64,000 nt of DNA from DASPJR01 sp035628505 (GCA_035628505.1 DASPJR010000210.1:1-64000); one strand, 5' to 3'; shown: positions 41,102 to 52,621, numbered from the stretch's first letter. A program made the numbers and translations. The notes: generated from the sequence alone by a model not told the origin.

Positions 41102-42271
41102 ATGAAAACAGTCCTGGTTCTGCTTTGCGTTCTCAGCTGCGCGGGTTACTGCGCCGAAGTCAAGCTGCCGCCCAACGCAGCTCTGCAGTACTGGCAGGCG
41201 TTCTCGTTCATGTCGGATATCCCGAAAGAGGATCGCAACCTGATGGGTTTAGCGTGGGATAAAATTCCGGCTGATAAGCGCCCGCTCTTCGCCCAGAAGC
41301 TGCATGTGGTCATGAATTTTCTGAAACGCGGCGCGCAAATTTCGCAATGCGATTGGGGCATCGATATGAAGCGCGATGGGCCCGGCACGCTGATGCCGCA
41401 CCTGGGCAAGTGCCGCGAAATCGCCCGCGCCGGCTGCCTGGTCGCGCGCAATCATTTCGAGAACGGCCGCCACAAGGAAAGCGTCGATCTTATTTTCGAG
41501 GTGCTGACGCTGGCGCGACACACCAGCAGCGGCGACGGCTCGCTGATCTCCAAGCTGGTCGAAGTCGCCATCAGCTCGATCGCGATCGATGCGCTGGCCC
41601 GTCAGATCCCGCAGCTGCCGCCAGTCGAACTTGCGCAGATCGAGCAGCGTTTCAAAGCTCTGCCGGAGGGTCTGCCGTTCACTCAAACGATGCGCGGTGA
41701 GCGCCAGATGGCGCACTACATTAAACGATTCTTCGAAGACCCCAAGGTTCGCCAGGAGGCCGGCAAGGAAGTTGTCGATCAATTCAAAGAATTCGAGCAA
41801 CTCCTGGGCACGCCCGCGGCGCGCGAGGAACAGTTTAAAATGCTCGACGCCTTTTACACCGAGGTGGAAGCGGCGCTCGCGCTGCCTTACGTCGAGTTCG
41901 AGGCGGCCATGAAAGCGATCGAGCCGCGCATTAAGAACGCTGGGGAGCTGGCGCAACTGCTCTGGCCGGCGATGACGCGCTCACGCCAGTCCGTTGAGAT
42001 CCTGAACATTCAGATCGCGATGACGCACGCGGCAACACAGATCGTTCTCAAGGGCGAGGGCGCGCTGGCGCAGATACCCGACCCGCATGGCAAAGGTCCA
42101 TTCACGATGAAGAAACTTGCTAACGGTTTCGAGCTCGTTTCCGAGTTCAAGAAAGCAGACGGCTCGCAGGTCTCGCTGAGTTTTGGCATCGCGCCCGTAA
42201 AGCCCCAATCCGCGGTGAAGCCGCCTGCGCCGCCGGCAGCCGTTCAGCAAAAAGCGGCCGGTGAGTTCTAA
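41102..42271 (+). CDS. Exported protein of unknown function in a sigma operon
   Basis: A 389-residue exported protein: signal peptide 1-18 (MKTVLVLLCVLSCAGYCA), then a mostly alpha-helical body with alternating acidic and basic stretches, and a Pro/Ala-rich tail. I do not recognise the family. It starts 3 bases after the anti-sigma stop, so it is the third gene of the operon. It could be the effector or the signal sensor of this pathway; that is inference from position. A strong terminator follows 26 bases after the stop codon. Confidence 0.6.
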   Translation: MKTVLVLLCVLSCAGYCAEVKLPPNAALQYWQAFSFMSDIPKEDRNLMGLAWDKIPADKRPLFAQKLHVVMNFLKRGAQISQCDWGIDMKRDGPGTLMPHLGKCREIARAGCLVARNHFENGRHKESVDLIFEVLTLARHTSSGDGSLISKLVEVAISSIAIDALARQIPQLPPVELAQIEQRFKALPEGLPFTQTMRGERQMAHYIKRFFEDPKVRQEAGKEVVDQFKEFEQLLGTPAAREEQFKMLDAFYTEVEAALALPYVEFEAAMKAIEPRIKNAGELAQLLWPAMTRSRQSVEILNIQIAMTHAATQIVLKGEGALAQIPDPHGKGPFTMKKLANGFELVSEFKKADGSQVSLSFGIAPVKPQSAVKPPAPPAAVQQKAAGEF

Positions 42272-42296
42272 TCCCCGGCTGTGTTATAGAAAGAGA

Positions 42297-42327
42297 AGCG
42301 GCGACCGTCTGGTCGCCGCTTTTCTTT
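42297..42327 (+). terminator. Terminator after the sigma operon
   Basis: A perfect 10-bp stem AGCGGCGACC (42297-42306) and GGTCGCCGCT (42311-42320) has a 4-base loop GTCT and is followed by TTTCTTT. It can act on both strands and lies between the convergent sigma operon and the membrane protein gene. Confidence 0.88.
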
Positions 42328-42343
42328 GAGCGGAAGAGAACGC

Positions 42344-43492
42344 TCAGCGCTTGTCTGTGCCGATGGCGCTCTCGTATTTGATATTCGCGGCTTTTTCAGC
42401 GGCGCGGCGCTCGTGGACGTAGCCGGTTTCTTCGTCGAAGTACTTCTCGATGTACATCGCAAACGCCAGCTGTGAAGCCACCAGCAGCGCGACAAACGTT
42501 CCGAAGAGCCACTGGCGTGCGTTAAGCATCATAAACAGGCGCGTTGTTGACAGCGCGGCCACGAGCGGAAGGGCCATGATCTTGGCGTAGCGGATCGATG
42601 CCCACGCTTCCCACTGGTTCATGGTCATCAGCAATGCAACGATCGGCAGGACCAGCGCCAGCATCTCCCAGGAACGGCGGCGGATGAAGACGTAGGTCAT
42701 ATAAAGCGTGCCGAGCAGAACCGTCAGCAGGAAGCCGCCCTTAACCAGGCCGCGCGCCCCGCCCTGCAGCAATGTGCCGATGACTCCATCGAGGATTGGC
42801 AGTGGCGAATGCGAGGGCAGATGGCGCGTCAGATCGATCTTGATGATCCACAGCGGATCGCCGCTCTTGATTACGCCCGCGGTCCAGAATGCCAGCAGCG
42901 GAACGCCTGACGCAATGAACATCCATAGCGGATAACCGTGCCGCCACCAGCCGGCCACGGCAATCAGGAACGCAAACGGCCAGATGGCTTTATGAATAAG
43001 CAGGCTGAATGCCAGCCCAATCGTCAGCGCCGTCCAGCGTTTCTGCAGCATGCAGTAGAAACAATAAGCGATGGCGGCGTGAGCCATGTAATCGCCGATG
43101 GGCCAGGCGGCATAGGTGACTCCGACGAACGGGAAGAGCGCATACAGCGCGACGCCCCAGTGCGAGGCCGACGGATAGAGCGTGCTCAGGATTTTGTCGA
43201 CGTAGTAGACCGAGACGCCCCAGCAGAGAATCGCGGAGGCCTGCAGCAGCACGGAACTGGGCAGCAGACCGAATGTCAGCAGATTCACGCACCAGATCAG
43301 CGCGGCAAAGCCGGGCATGTGGTCGTCCACCCGCCACCATTCGCGGCTCTGCTCCAGGTAATCAAACGGGTCGCTCTGCAGCACCGAAAGGCCCATCAGG
43401 TGGAAGAGAATGACGATGCCGGCAAAAACGGCAATGCCCAGCAGCAGGAGGTTTCCGTTGCGAGGCTGGCGGTCAGGCAGGGATGCATACAT
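42344..43492 (-). CDS. Polytopic membrane protein, GT-C-like
   Basis: A 382-residue integral membrane protein with about nine or ten hydrophobic segments. The first loop has SDPFDYLEQSREWW, and an acidic D near the first loop resembles the GT-C glycosyltransferase layout that uses polyprenyl-linked sugars. No soluble domain. It is the third gene of a minus-strand set with a GtrA-type flippase and a GT2 glycosyltransferase, which suggests transfer of a lipid-linked sugar to an envelope acceptor. The GT-C call is tentative, from context and topology. Confidence 0.55.
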   Translation of the reverse strand: MYASLPDRQPRNGNLLLLGIAVFAGIVILFHLMGLSVLQSDPFDYLEQSREWWRVDDHMPGFAALIWCVNLLTFGLLPSSVLLQASAILCWGVSVYYVDKILSTLYPSASHWGVALYALFPFVGVTYAAWPIGDYMAHAAIAYCFYCMLQKRWTALTIGLAFSLLIHKAIWPFAFLIAVAGWWRHGYPLWMFIASGVPLLAFWTAGVIKSGDPLWIIKIDLTRHLPSHSPLPILDGVIGTLLQGGARGLVKGGFLLTVLLGTLYMTYVFIRRRSWEMLALVLPIVALLMTMNQWEAWASIRYAKIMALPLVAALSTTRLFMMLNARQWLFGTFVALLVASQLAFAMYIEKYFDEETGYVHERRAAEKAANIKYESAIGTDKR

Positions 43493-43498
43493 GGCGCG

Positions 43499-44053
43499 TT
43501 ACTCCATTTTAAGTCGCTGCGACGCCGCGGCGGGGCGGCACTTATTGAAGAGCACGATTTTTTTCACGCCGAAGTTCCAGATGAACGTAGCGCCGACCGA
43601 GACCAGCTTGGCCAGCGTGAAATGCAGGCCCAGCAGTTCGACAGACAAGAGCATCGTCAGCTGGGAGATGCCCAGGCCGCCGATGCCAATCAGCGCAAAA
43701 ATGACGAATTCACGAACCTGGTTTTTGAGGCGGCGCGTTTCGAAGACCCAGTAGATGCTGAATAAATAGCTGACGACGTTGCCCACCAGGAAGCTGACTG
43801 TGTTTGCGCTCAGATAGTGCCAGTCGAGTAGCGAGGTCAGCAGTACGAGTACGGAAAAGTCGGCTGCGGTCGCCGCGACGCCCGCGAGCAGGAAGCGGAA
43901 CAATTCACCGGTTAACCTGCTCGGACACTTGCCGGCAACGTACATGAACAGGCGCTGCCCCGAACGGAAAACGGCAGTGCTCTTGACCCGGCGCGGCGAA
44001 AGAAGTTTCAACGTTATTTGACCTCGCGTGTGAAAATGAATTCCATGCGGCAT
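43499..44053 (-). CDS. GtrA-family membrane protein
   Basis: A four-helix membrane protein of the GtrA type, thought to move polyprenyl-phosphate sugars across the membrane. Segments at FRFLLAGVAATAADFSVLVLL, YLSANTVSFLVGNVVSYLF, FVIFALIGIGGLGI and LAKLVSVGATFIWNF match the family, with a conserved Asp in the first and a NF motif near the end. The start is uncertain: ATG 44053 is given, TTG 44011 has GAGG upstream, and ATG 43945 gives the usual family length. It lies 6 bases upstream of the GT-C-like gene and is likely co-transcribed with it. Confidence 0.8.
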   Translation of the reverse strand: MPHGIHFHTRGQITLKLLSPRRVKSTAVFRSGQRLFMYVAGKCPSRLTGELFRFLLAGVAATAADFSVLVLLTSLLDWHYLSANTVSFLVGNVVSYLFSIYWVFETRRLKNQVREFVIFALIGIGGLGISQLTMLLSVELLGLHFTLAKLVSVGATFIWNFGVKKIVLFNKCRPAAASQRLKME

Positions 44054-44088
44054 TGTGTTGATCAAACAGCTATCCAGAGAACCACCGG

Positions 44089-44919
44089 TCAGGCCAGGCG
44101 TTCCTGAAGCCGGCTGCTGCGGCCACCAGCTTCCAGCCGCCGCCGGCGCAGACTCAGCGCGCGCTGACGCGCGGCATTGAGCGCGAGATCATACTGCCCC
44201 TTGCGCGCGCGCTGCCGGATCGCCAGCACTTCAGAGAACATGCGCACGCTGTCGCGCATGAAGCTGACCTTGCTGCCTTCGAAGTGGTCCCAGCGCACGG
44301 CGCAATCGCGGATGCGCAGTCCGGCCAACTGTGCCAGGTAGAGCAGTTCCACGTCGAAGGCGAAGCGGTCGATCTTTGCCGCTTCGAGCAGCGGACGGCA
44401 GGTTTCCATCCGGAAGGCCTTGAAGCCGCACTGCGTGTCGCTGGCCGGCAGACGGGTGATCAGGCGCACAATCCGGTTGAAGACACGGCCGCCGAGTTCA
44501 CGGCGCCAGGGCTGGCGGATGCCGATGAGCTTGCGGTCGAGCGTGCGGGAGCCGAACGCCACATCGCACTCGTTGCGCTCAATCATGCGCACGAGCTTGG
44601 GAATCTCCGTGATGGGCGTGGAAAGATCGGCGTCAGAGAAAAGCGCAATCGGCGCGCGGGCCGCAAGCAGCCCGGTGCGGACGGCGAAACCTTTGCCACG
44701 GTTGGGCTGGTACTGGATCAGCCGGGTCTGAAAGCCTTCGGCCTTCTTTAAGGCCTGACGGGCGACGAGCACGGTGTCGTCCACAGAGCCATCGTCGACA
44801 ACGATGAGCTCACTGGAGTGCGGGTAGTCCTTCAGGAACTGGACGACTGAATCCAGGCTGCTGCCCAGACGCTCGGCTTCATTGTACGCCGGAATGACAA
44901 CAGATAGACTGACGGACAT
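44089..44919 (-). CDS. GT2 glycosyltransferase, dolichol-phosphate sugar synthase-like
   Basis: A 276-residue cytoplasmic GT-A enzyme from ATG 44919 (GAGG lies 8 bases upstream; an in-frame ATG at 44955 is less likely). SVVIPAYNEAERL, VVDDGSVDDT and FSDADLS (the metal-binding DxD) mark a DPM1/ALG5-like protein that transfers a sugar from a nucleotide donor to a polyprenyl phosphate. KAFRMETCRPLLEAAKIDRFAFDVELLY is the typical acceptor-side region. The C-terminal basic helix may anchor to the membrane. First gene of the GT2-GtrA-GT-C set. Confidence 0.88.
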   Translation of the reverse strand: MSVSLSVVIPAYNEAERLGSSLDSVVQFLKDYPHSSELIVVDDGSVDDTVLVARQALKKAEGFQTRLIQYQPNRGKGFAVRTGLLAARAPIALFSDADLSTPITEIPKLVRMIERNECDVAFGSRTLDRKLIGIRQPWRRELGGRVFNRIVRLITRLPASDTQCGFKAFRMETCRPLLEAAKIDRFAFDVELLYLAQLAGLRIRDCAVRWDHFEGSKVSFMRDSVRMFSEVLAIRQRARKGQYDLALNAARQRALSLRRRRLEAGGRSSRLQERLA

Positions 44920-45413
44920 AAGCGTTGCCTCGAACTTTCCAGTGTGAAAACGCATTCATAAAACGGCGGTCTGGCCACTTCTGATTCGGATAAGAAAGGC
45001 ACGTCTGCTTGAAGCGTGTCGCCCTCAACCTGCCACTGGCTGCCGTTTCCCTTCGTCTGCCGATCCACTCACAACTGCGGCGTTGAGCGAGCGGCAATCG
45101 TAATGCCAGTGCACCTCAGCAATTGTTCAGCACCTGTGAGCGCAGGGGGAGTGTGTTCAAAGTGGGAAATGCCGGCGGCAAACTTCGCGGCGGCTTTAGC
45201 GAGAACCCATCGCCAGGACGCGATTTGGTCAACAGATCGGGTGACAGCCGGTATTCCTAAGCGTCCGGAAATGCCAATGCGGTGGGTGCATCAGTCCTCT
45301 GTTAAGGAGCCTCAGCAGATTTTTTCAGATAATTGATGACCTGCGCACAGGTGCCGGGGTTACACTATTTACGGGCAACTACCGCCACACTTCAGCTTGA
45401 GAGACAGTGCGTA
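44920..45413. other. Intergenic region without a recognisable gene
   Basis: About 490 bases between divergent genes. A 106-codon plus-strand frame exists but reads as composition noise, without a ribosome site or family-like motifs. TTACACTAT (about 45360) could be a -10 for the PSCyt gene. I see no repeat family or RNA gene here. Confidence 0.4.
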
Positions 45414-48518
<3,105 letters not shown>

Positions 48519-48525
48519 ACGGCCA

Positions 48526-48675
48526 ATGAAAAAAGTGAGACAAAAAGTTGGCATGACGAAGAGGGTACGCAAGCCGCTGAGGACATTGGATGACTATTTT
48601 CGAATGGTTGCAGATTGGCATAAGTTAAAAGGCGCCATTGAATTCGATCGGAACAAAACAGGTCGAACGTCGTAA
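48526..48675 (+). CDS. Small basic protein upstream of a nucleotidyltransferase
   Basis: A 49-residue basic protein, MKKVRQKVGMTKRVRKPL..., from ATG 48526, with a helical middle TLDDYFRMVADWHKLKG. Its TAA stop overlaps the ATG of the nucleotidyltransferase by one base (TAATG), indicating translational coupling. The pair looks like a small two-gene cassette. I do not recognise the family. The layout is reminiscent of small proteins preceding AbiEii- or MNT-type nucleotidyltransferases, where the first gene is often a regulator or antitoxin, but no such role is shown. Confidence 0.55.
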   Translation: MKKVRQKVGMTKRVRKPLRTLDDYFRMVADWHKLKGAIEFDRNKTGRTS

Positions 48676-49217
48676 TGGCAATCCTTGACTTTCTACCTCA
48701 GATTCTGGACGCACTCATTAAAGAGAAGACACCGTTTGCACTGACAGGAGGACTTGCTTCAAATCTTTGGCTCCCAGACGAACAGGTCCGAGAGACCTTC
48801 GACATCGACTTCGCTGTACCGGCGGGCTGGTCCCCGGACCAATTGGCGACTTCGCTGAGGGCACCACCCATGCTGGCAATGCGTGGTGCAGATCTCAATC
48901 TTAGACGCGCCGAGATCAAGCGACTTGTCGTTGAAAACATTGTGGTGGACTTCGTAAGTGTAAAATCAGCGCCGTTCATGAAGGAGGTTTTTGCAAGAGT
49001 TCAGACTGGCAGACTCGCTGGCCGACCACTGCCAGTTCTTTCGCCGGAAGATATCTTCGTTTTCAAAGCGATATCTAAACGCGAACGAGACATTCAGCCG
49101 ATGAGCGCCTTAGCGACAACTGCTGAATTCGATCGAAAGCATGCTGAAAAGTGGTGCCGAAAGTTTGGAGTATGGTTATTTGCAGCACGCGCATTGAAGT
49201 CACAACGAACGAAGTGA
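48675..49217 (+). CDS. Nucleotidyltransferase-fold protein (AbiEii/DUF6036-like)
   Basis: A 180-residue nucleotidyltransferase. GG25-26 in LTGGLASNLWL, D43 and D45 in TFDIDF, and D92 in VVDFV give the three metal-binding carboxylates, so the fold should be active. VLSPEDIFVFKAIS and RERDIQPM follow the AbiEii/AbiGii and DUF6036 pattern. Some relatives are toxins or abortive-infection proteins that modify tRNA or other proteins. Coupled to the small gene upstream, and lower in GC (28 of 60 bases in 48661-48720, against 39 of 60 in 48361-48420). It sits inside a PSD1-DUF1501 pair, so it was probably inserted there. Confidence 0.7.
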   Translation: MAILDFLPQILDALIKEKTPFALTGGLASNLWLPDEQVRETFDIDFAVPAGWSPDQLATSLRAPPMLAMRGADLNLRRAEIKRLVVENIVVDFVSVKSAPFMKEVFARVQTGRLAGRPLPVLSPEDIFVFKAISKRERDIQPMSALATTAEFDRKHAEKWCRKFGVWLFAARALKSQRTK

Positions 49218-49229
49218 GGGGAAGCAAAG

Positions 49230-50681
49230 ATGTCGCATTACGATCATCGTCCGAAGCTCAAAGACATGTTCCACACGCGGCGCGAGTTTCTGCAGCGCTG
49301 CGGCATGGGCATGGGCGGGATTGCTCTCACGCAGCTCATGGGGCAGGCCGGACTTCTGGCGGCGGAAGGTGCCACCGTCAATTCCATGGCGCCCAAGCAG
49401 CCGCACTTTGCACCGAAGGCCAAGCGGGTCATTCACCTGTTCATGAACGGCGGCCCCTCGCACGTCGACACCTTCGATCCCAAGCCGTCGCTGCAGAAGT
49501 ACGCCGGCAAGCAGCTGCCGATGGAAAACCTGAAGACTGAGCGCAAGACGGGCGCGGCATTCCCATCAATGTTCAAGTTCAAGCCCTACGGCAAGAGCGG
49601 CATTGAAGTAAGCGAGCTCTTTGCGAAGACGGCCGAATCGATCGACGACATCTGCGTGATCCGCTCCTGCCATGCCGACGTGCCCAATCACGAACCGTCG
49701 CTGCTGCTGATGAACTGCGGCGAGGCGCGGCTGATCCGGCCGAGCATGGGATCGTGGCTCACCTACGGCCTGGGCACCGAAAATCAGAATCTGCCCGGAT
49801 TCATCGTGATGTGCCCCGGCGGCATGCCGATCCAGGAGTCGCAGAACTGGCAGGCGGGCTTCCTGCCGGGTGTGTACCAGGGGACGTACATCGATACGAA
49901 GCACACCGACGTTCAGAAGCTGATTGAGCACATCAAGAACAACCACGTCAGCAAGGAAGAGCAGCGCCAGCAGCTGGACCTGCTGATGAAGCTCAACCGC
50001 GAGCACGAGAAAAAGCGCGCGCACGATGCCCAGCTTGAATCGCGTATCCAGTCTTATGAGCTCGCTTACCGTATGCAGATCGACGCCACTGACGCGTTCG
50101 ATGTCAGCCGCGAGCCGGAGCACATCCGCCAGATGTACGGGCCTGGCACGCAGGCGCGGCAGATCCTGATTGCACGGCGCCTGATCGAGCGCGGCGTGCG
50201 CTTCGTCCAGGTGTGGCACGGAGCCGGGCAGCCTTGGGACAACCACGACGATCTCGAAGTCAATCACCGCCGCCTGGCTGGCGAGTGCGACCAGGCCATC
50301 GGCGCATTGCTCAAAGACCTCAAGCAGAGGGGCATGCTCGACGACACGCTGGTGATCTGGGGCGGCGAGTTCGGCCGCACGCCGGTTGTCGAACTGCCCA
50401 CACCGGGCTCAAACGCTGGAAAGATCAACGGGCGCGATCACAATCACCACGGATTTACGATGTGGCTGGCGGGCGGCGGCGTGAAGGGCGGCTATGTGCA
50501 TGGTGCCACCGACGAGTTCGGTTTTGCGGCGGTCGAAAAGAAGATGCACATTCACGATCTGCACGCCACGCTGCTGCACCTGCTCGGATTCGACCACGAG
50601 AAGTTCACCTTCCGCTACGCGGGACGCGACTTCCGGCTGACCGATGTTCACGGGCACGTGGTGAAGGAAATCTGCGCCTGA
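49230..50681 (+). CDS. DUF1501 protein with twin-arginine leader
   Basis: A 483-residue exported protein from ATG 49230 with GAGGGGAAG upstream. HTRREFLQRCGMGMGGIAL (R17, R18) is a twin-arginine signal. Core motifs GGPSHVDTFDPKP, WGGEFGRTP and GRDHNHHGF occur in family order, and the end HDLHATLLHLLGFDH, GRDFRLTDVHGHV is close to that of the DUF1501 at 37976. It belongs with the PSCyt/PSD1 gene at 45414 despite the cassette between them. The PsbP-like gene follows 113 bases later on the same strand. Confidence 0.9.
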   Translation: MSHYDHRPKLKDMFHTRREFLQRCGMGMGGIALTQLMGQAGLLAAEGATVNSMAPKQPHFAPKAKRVIHLFMNGGPSHVDTFDPKPSLQKYAGKQLPMENLKTERKTGAAFPSMFKFKPYGKSGIEVSELFAKTAESIDDICVIRSCHADVPNHEPSLLLMNCGEARLIRPSMGSWLTYGLGTENQNLPGFIVMCPGGMPIQESQNWQAGFLPGVYQGTYIDTKHTDVQKLIEHIKNNHVSKEEQRQQLDLLMKLNREHEKKRAHDAQLESRIQSYELAYRMQIDATDAFDVSREPEHIRQMYGPGTQARQILIARRLIERGVRFVQVWHGAGQPWDNHDDLEVNHRRLAGECDQAIGALLKDLKQRGMLDDTLVIWGGEFGRTPVVELPTPGSNAGKINGRDHNHHGFTMWLAGGGVKGGYVHGATDEFGFAAVEKKMHIHDLHATLLHLLGFDHEKFTFRYAGRDFRLTDVHGHVVKEICA

Positions 50682-50750
50682 TTCGTGCGAGCAGCACTGC
50701 TGCGCCCGTACGCTGTGCAGCTTTCATTTATGATGGGAATTGCATCCCGA

Positions 50751-50781
50751 AGGGGTTTCGGCTACACAAAGCTAAACCCCT
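50751..50781 (+). terminator. Hairpin between DUF1501 and PsbP-like genes
   Basis: A perfect 8-bp stem AGGGGTTT (50751-50758) and AAACCCCT (50774-50781) has a 15-base loop, followed by CTTGG with no long T run. It lies 4 bases before the GGAGG ribosome site (50785-50789). It may weaken read-through or modulate translation of the next gene. Confidence 0.5.
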
Positions 50782-50794
50782 CTTGGAGGCTATT

Positions 50795-51295
50795 ATGCGT
50801 CTTGTCAGCTCGGCCGTTGCAGCTGTTCTGTTTGCTACCTTGCTATCGCCCGCTGCCGCGGCCGAACGCTTCGTCAATAAGGATGGCGGCTACTCGATTC
50901 AGTTCCCGGAAGGCTGGACCGCGCAGAAGGAAGGCCACGGCGCAGCGGCGGCTAATGCTGCCGGCGACACACGCGTTGAAATCGAAGCGGGCAAGCTGCC
51001 CAACGGAGTCACGGTCGACAAGTACATGGCGATCAACGCGGAGAGCTTTCAAAAATCGCTCAACGATTTCAAGAAAGTGAAAACCGGTCAGATCGCCAAT
51101 CCCATCAACTCGCAGGTTCGTCTGATGGTGATCACATTCAAGGGCGCGAACGGACCTGTGACGATGACCTATTATTACGTCTTCTCAACCAAAGACCGCA
51201 AACTGTGGACAATCGCCTGTGCGACGACACCCGACAAGTTCGAAGCCCGCTCAGCGGATTTTGATGCCATCGTTCGATCCATGGCACTCGAATGA
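50795..51295 (+). CDS. Exported PsbP/DcrB-like protein
   Basis: A 166-residue exported protein from ATG 50795, with GGAGG 5 bases before it; the frame is open further upstream in a shadow of the DUF1501 gene. Signal peptide 1-22 (MRLVSSAVAAVLFATLLSPAAA). The mature part (GGYSIQFPEGWTAQKE, VMTYYYVFSTKDRKLWTIACAT, FDAIVRSMALE) fits the PsbP/DcrB/DUF1795 fold, with the typical FPEGW and a final helix. Role unknown: such proteins are often envelope-associated. Its stop overlaps the next small gene by 4 bases (ATGA). Confidence 0.75.
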   Translation: MRLVSSAVAAVLFATLLSPAAAAERFVNKDGGYSIQFPEGWTAQKEGHGAAAANAAGDTRVEIEAGKLPNGVTVDKYMAINAESFQKSLNDFKKVKTGQIANPINSQVRLMVITFKGANGPVTMTYYYVFSTKDRKLWTIACATTPDKFEARSADFDAIVRSMALE

Positions 51296-51471
51296 ACGCG
51301 GGCCTCTGTACGGATTGCCGGTACGCAAAGATTCTGCGTTCGTCCAAAGGCAGCACATTCCTGATGTGCCTTCGCGCTGAAAGCGATCCGCAATTCCGGC
51401 GCTACCCTCCCCTTCCCGTGCTCGCCTGCCCGGGGCATGAGCGACCTCAGCAGGGCAATGCGCAGAAATGA
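51292..51471 (+). CDS. Small four-cysteine protein, zinc-ribbon-like
   Basis: A 59-residue cytoplasmic protein starting at ATG 51292, overlapping the previous stop as ATGA, so it is translationally coupled. Cysteines C6, C9, C26 and C46 in LCTDCRYAK, FLMCLRAE and VLACPGHE could bind a metal. KGSTFLMC and the RRYPPLPV segment match a pattern I recall as conserved in small unannotated bacterial proteins. Function unknown. A terminator begins 3 bases after the stop. Confidence 0.7.
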   Translation: MNAGLCTDCRYAKILRSSKGSTFLMCLRAESDPQFRRYPPLPVLACPGHERPQQGNAQK

Positions 51472-51473
51472 AA

Positions 51474-51496
51474 AGGCCGGCGTCTTACGCCGGCCT
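51474..51496. terminator. Bidirectional terminator between convergent genes
   Basis: A perfect 10-bp stem AGGCCGGCGT (51474-51483) and ACGCCGGCCT (51487-51496) has a 3-base loop. The minus strand gives TTTT after the stem, so it stops the NHL gene; the plus strand has CTCTTC, weaker but usable for the miniprotein gene. Confidence 0.75.
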
Positions 51497-51521
51497 CTTC
51501 ACATTAAAAGTAGTATGGCGT

Positions 51522-52571
51522 TTACTTGCCCACGCGCTTGAGCTTGGTGACGCGGCCCGGCCGGACCCACTCGGCCACGAAAATGTTGCCGTCCTTATCG
51601 TAGCACGCGCCATGCGGCGCGATGAACTGACCATCGACCCACTGGTCCTTGGGCACGCCGTTGCCTGCGCGCTTCTTGGGGTCCTGGTTGTCGCCGAGGT
51701 GGCAGATCAGGTTGTTTTCCTTGTCCAGCAGCGTCACGCGCCCGTGCAGATCGGGCACCAGCAGTTCGCCCTTGTATTCATCGAAGTGGCAGGGATGGCG
51801 CAGGCGGTCGCCTTCGCGCGTGACCGTGCGCAGATACTTGCCTTCGAGGTCAAAATACTGCAGGCGCACGTTCGAGCGGTCGGCAACAACGACCTCTTCC
51901 TTACCTGAGCGCGTATCGATCCAGATGCCGTGCGGACAGCTGAGTTTCTCGGTGCTGTTGCCTTGCCCGCCCCACGAGCGGATGTATTTGGTCGTCTTGT
52001 CGTACTGATGGACGAAGTGTTTGCCGTAGCCGTCCGCAACGTAAATATCGCCATTTTTTGCGACCGCAACGTTCGTCGGAACGAAGCCGCCGTTCTTTCC
52101 CTGGTACGCTTCGCATTCCTTGGGGAAGTCAAGCTTCCAGACAACTTCACCGTCGAGTGTCGTCTTCACAACAATGTGCTGGCCGGTGGCGGCAAGATAG
52201 AGGAATTCCTTGCCCTCTTCCTTAACCAGCTGCAGGCCATGCGCGCCGCCGGTGTATTCTTTGCCCCAGGACTTAATAAACTTTCCCTGTTCGTCAAAAA
52301 TGCAGACCGAATCGGGCGTCGCGCCCTGGCTGTGAACGAAGACCCGGTTCTGACTATCGATTTGAACGCCATGCGTATTGCCGAATTTGTGTGTTTCCGG
52401 CAGCTGGCAGAAATTGATCCATTCGTAAGTATGCGCGCCGGTTCCAACCGTAACGGCCTTGCTCTCAGCGCGGAGAATCGTGGGGGCCAGAGCCGCCGCA
52501 ACCGCTCCCGTTCCTAGAGCCTTCAACATCTGCCTGCGTGTCTGACCGGCCTTCTCGTTCTGCTTCGGCAT
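51522..52571 (-). CDS. Tat-exported NHL/SMP-30-like beta-propeller protein
   Basis: A 349-residue protein from ATG 52571 (GGGGGCGG lies upstream; an in-frame ATG at 52607 would precede the leader). TRRQMLKALGTGAVAAAL (R12, R13) is a twin-arginine signal. The body is a six-bladed propeller with NHL-type repeats: THGVQIDSQNRVFV, GAHGLQLVKEEGKEF, PTNVAVAKNGDIYVAD, CPHGIWIDTRSGKEE, APHGACYDKDGNIFVAE. Related folds act as lactonases or as amidating lyases, but no catalytic residues can be assigned here. A 15-mer shared with the ribbon-helix-helix locus lies 51 bases before the start. Confidence 0.8.
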   Translation of the reverse strand: MPKQNEKAGQTRRQMLKALGTGAVAAALAPTILRAESKAVTVGTGAHTYEWINFCQLPETHKFGNTHGVQIDSQNRVFVHSQGATPDSVCIFDEQGKFIKSWGKEYTGGAHGLQLVKEEGKEFLYLAATGQHIVVKTTLDGEVVWKLDFPKECEAYQGKNGGFVPTNVAVAKNGDIYVADGYGKHFVHQYDKTTKYIRSWGGQGNSTEKLSCPHGIWIDTRSGKEEVVVADRSNVRLQYFDLEGKYLRTVTREGDRLRHPCHFDEYKGELLVPDLHGRVTLLDKENNLICHLGDNQDPKKRAGNGVPKDQWVDGQFIAPHGACYDKDGNIFVAEWVRPGRVTKLKRVGK

Positions 52572-52621
52572 GTGCCGCCCCCTTTTAAAAGAATGTCTTT
52601 TTATCATCTACACTGGAAGGC

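Noticed and set aside
45016..45336. 106-codon frame in the region before the third PSCyt gene
   Set aside because: No ribosome site, no motif, residue composition like random translation.
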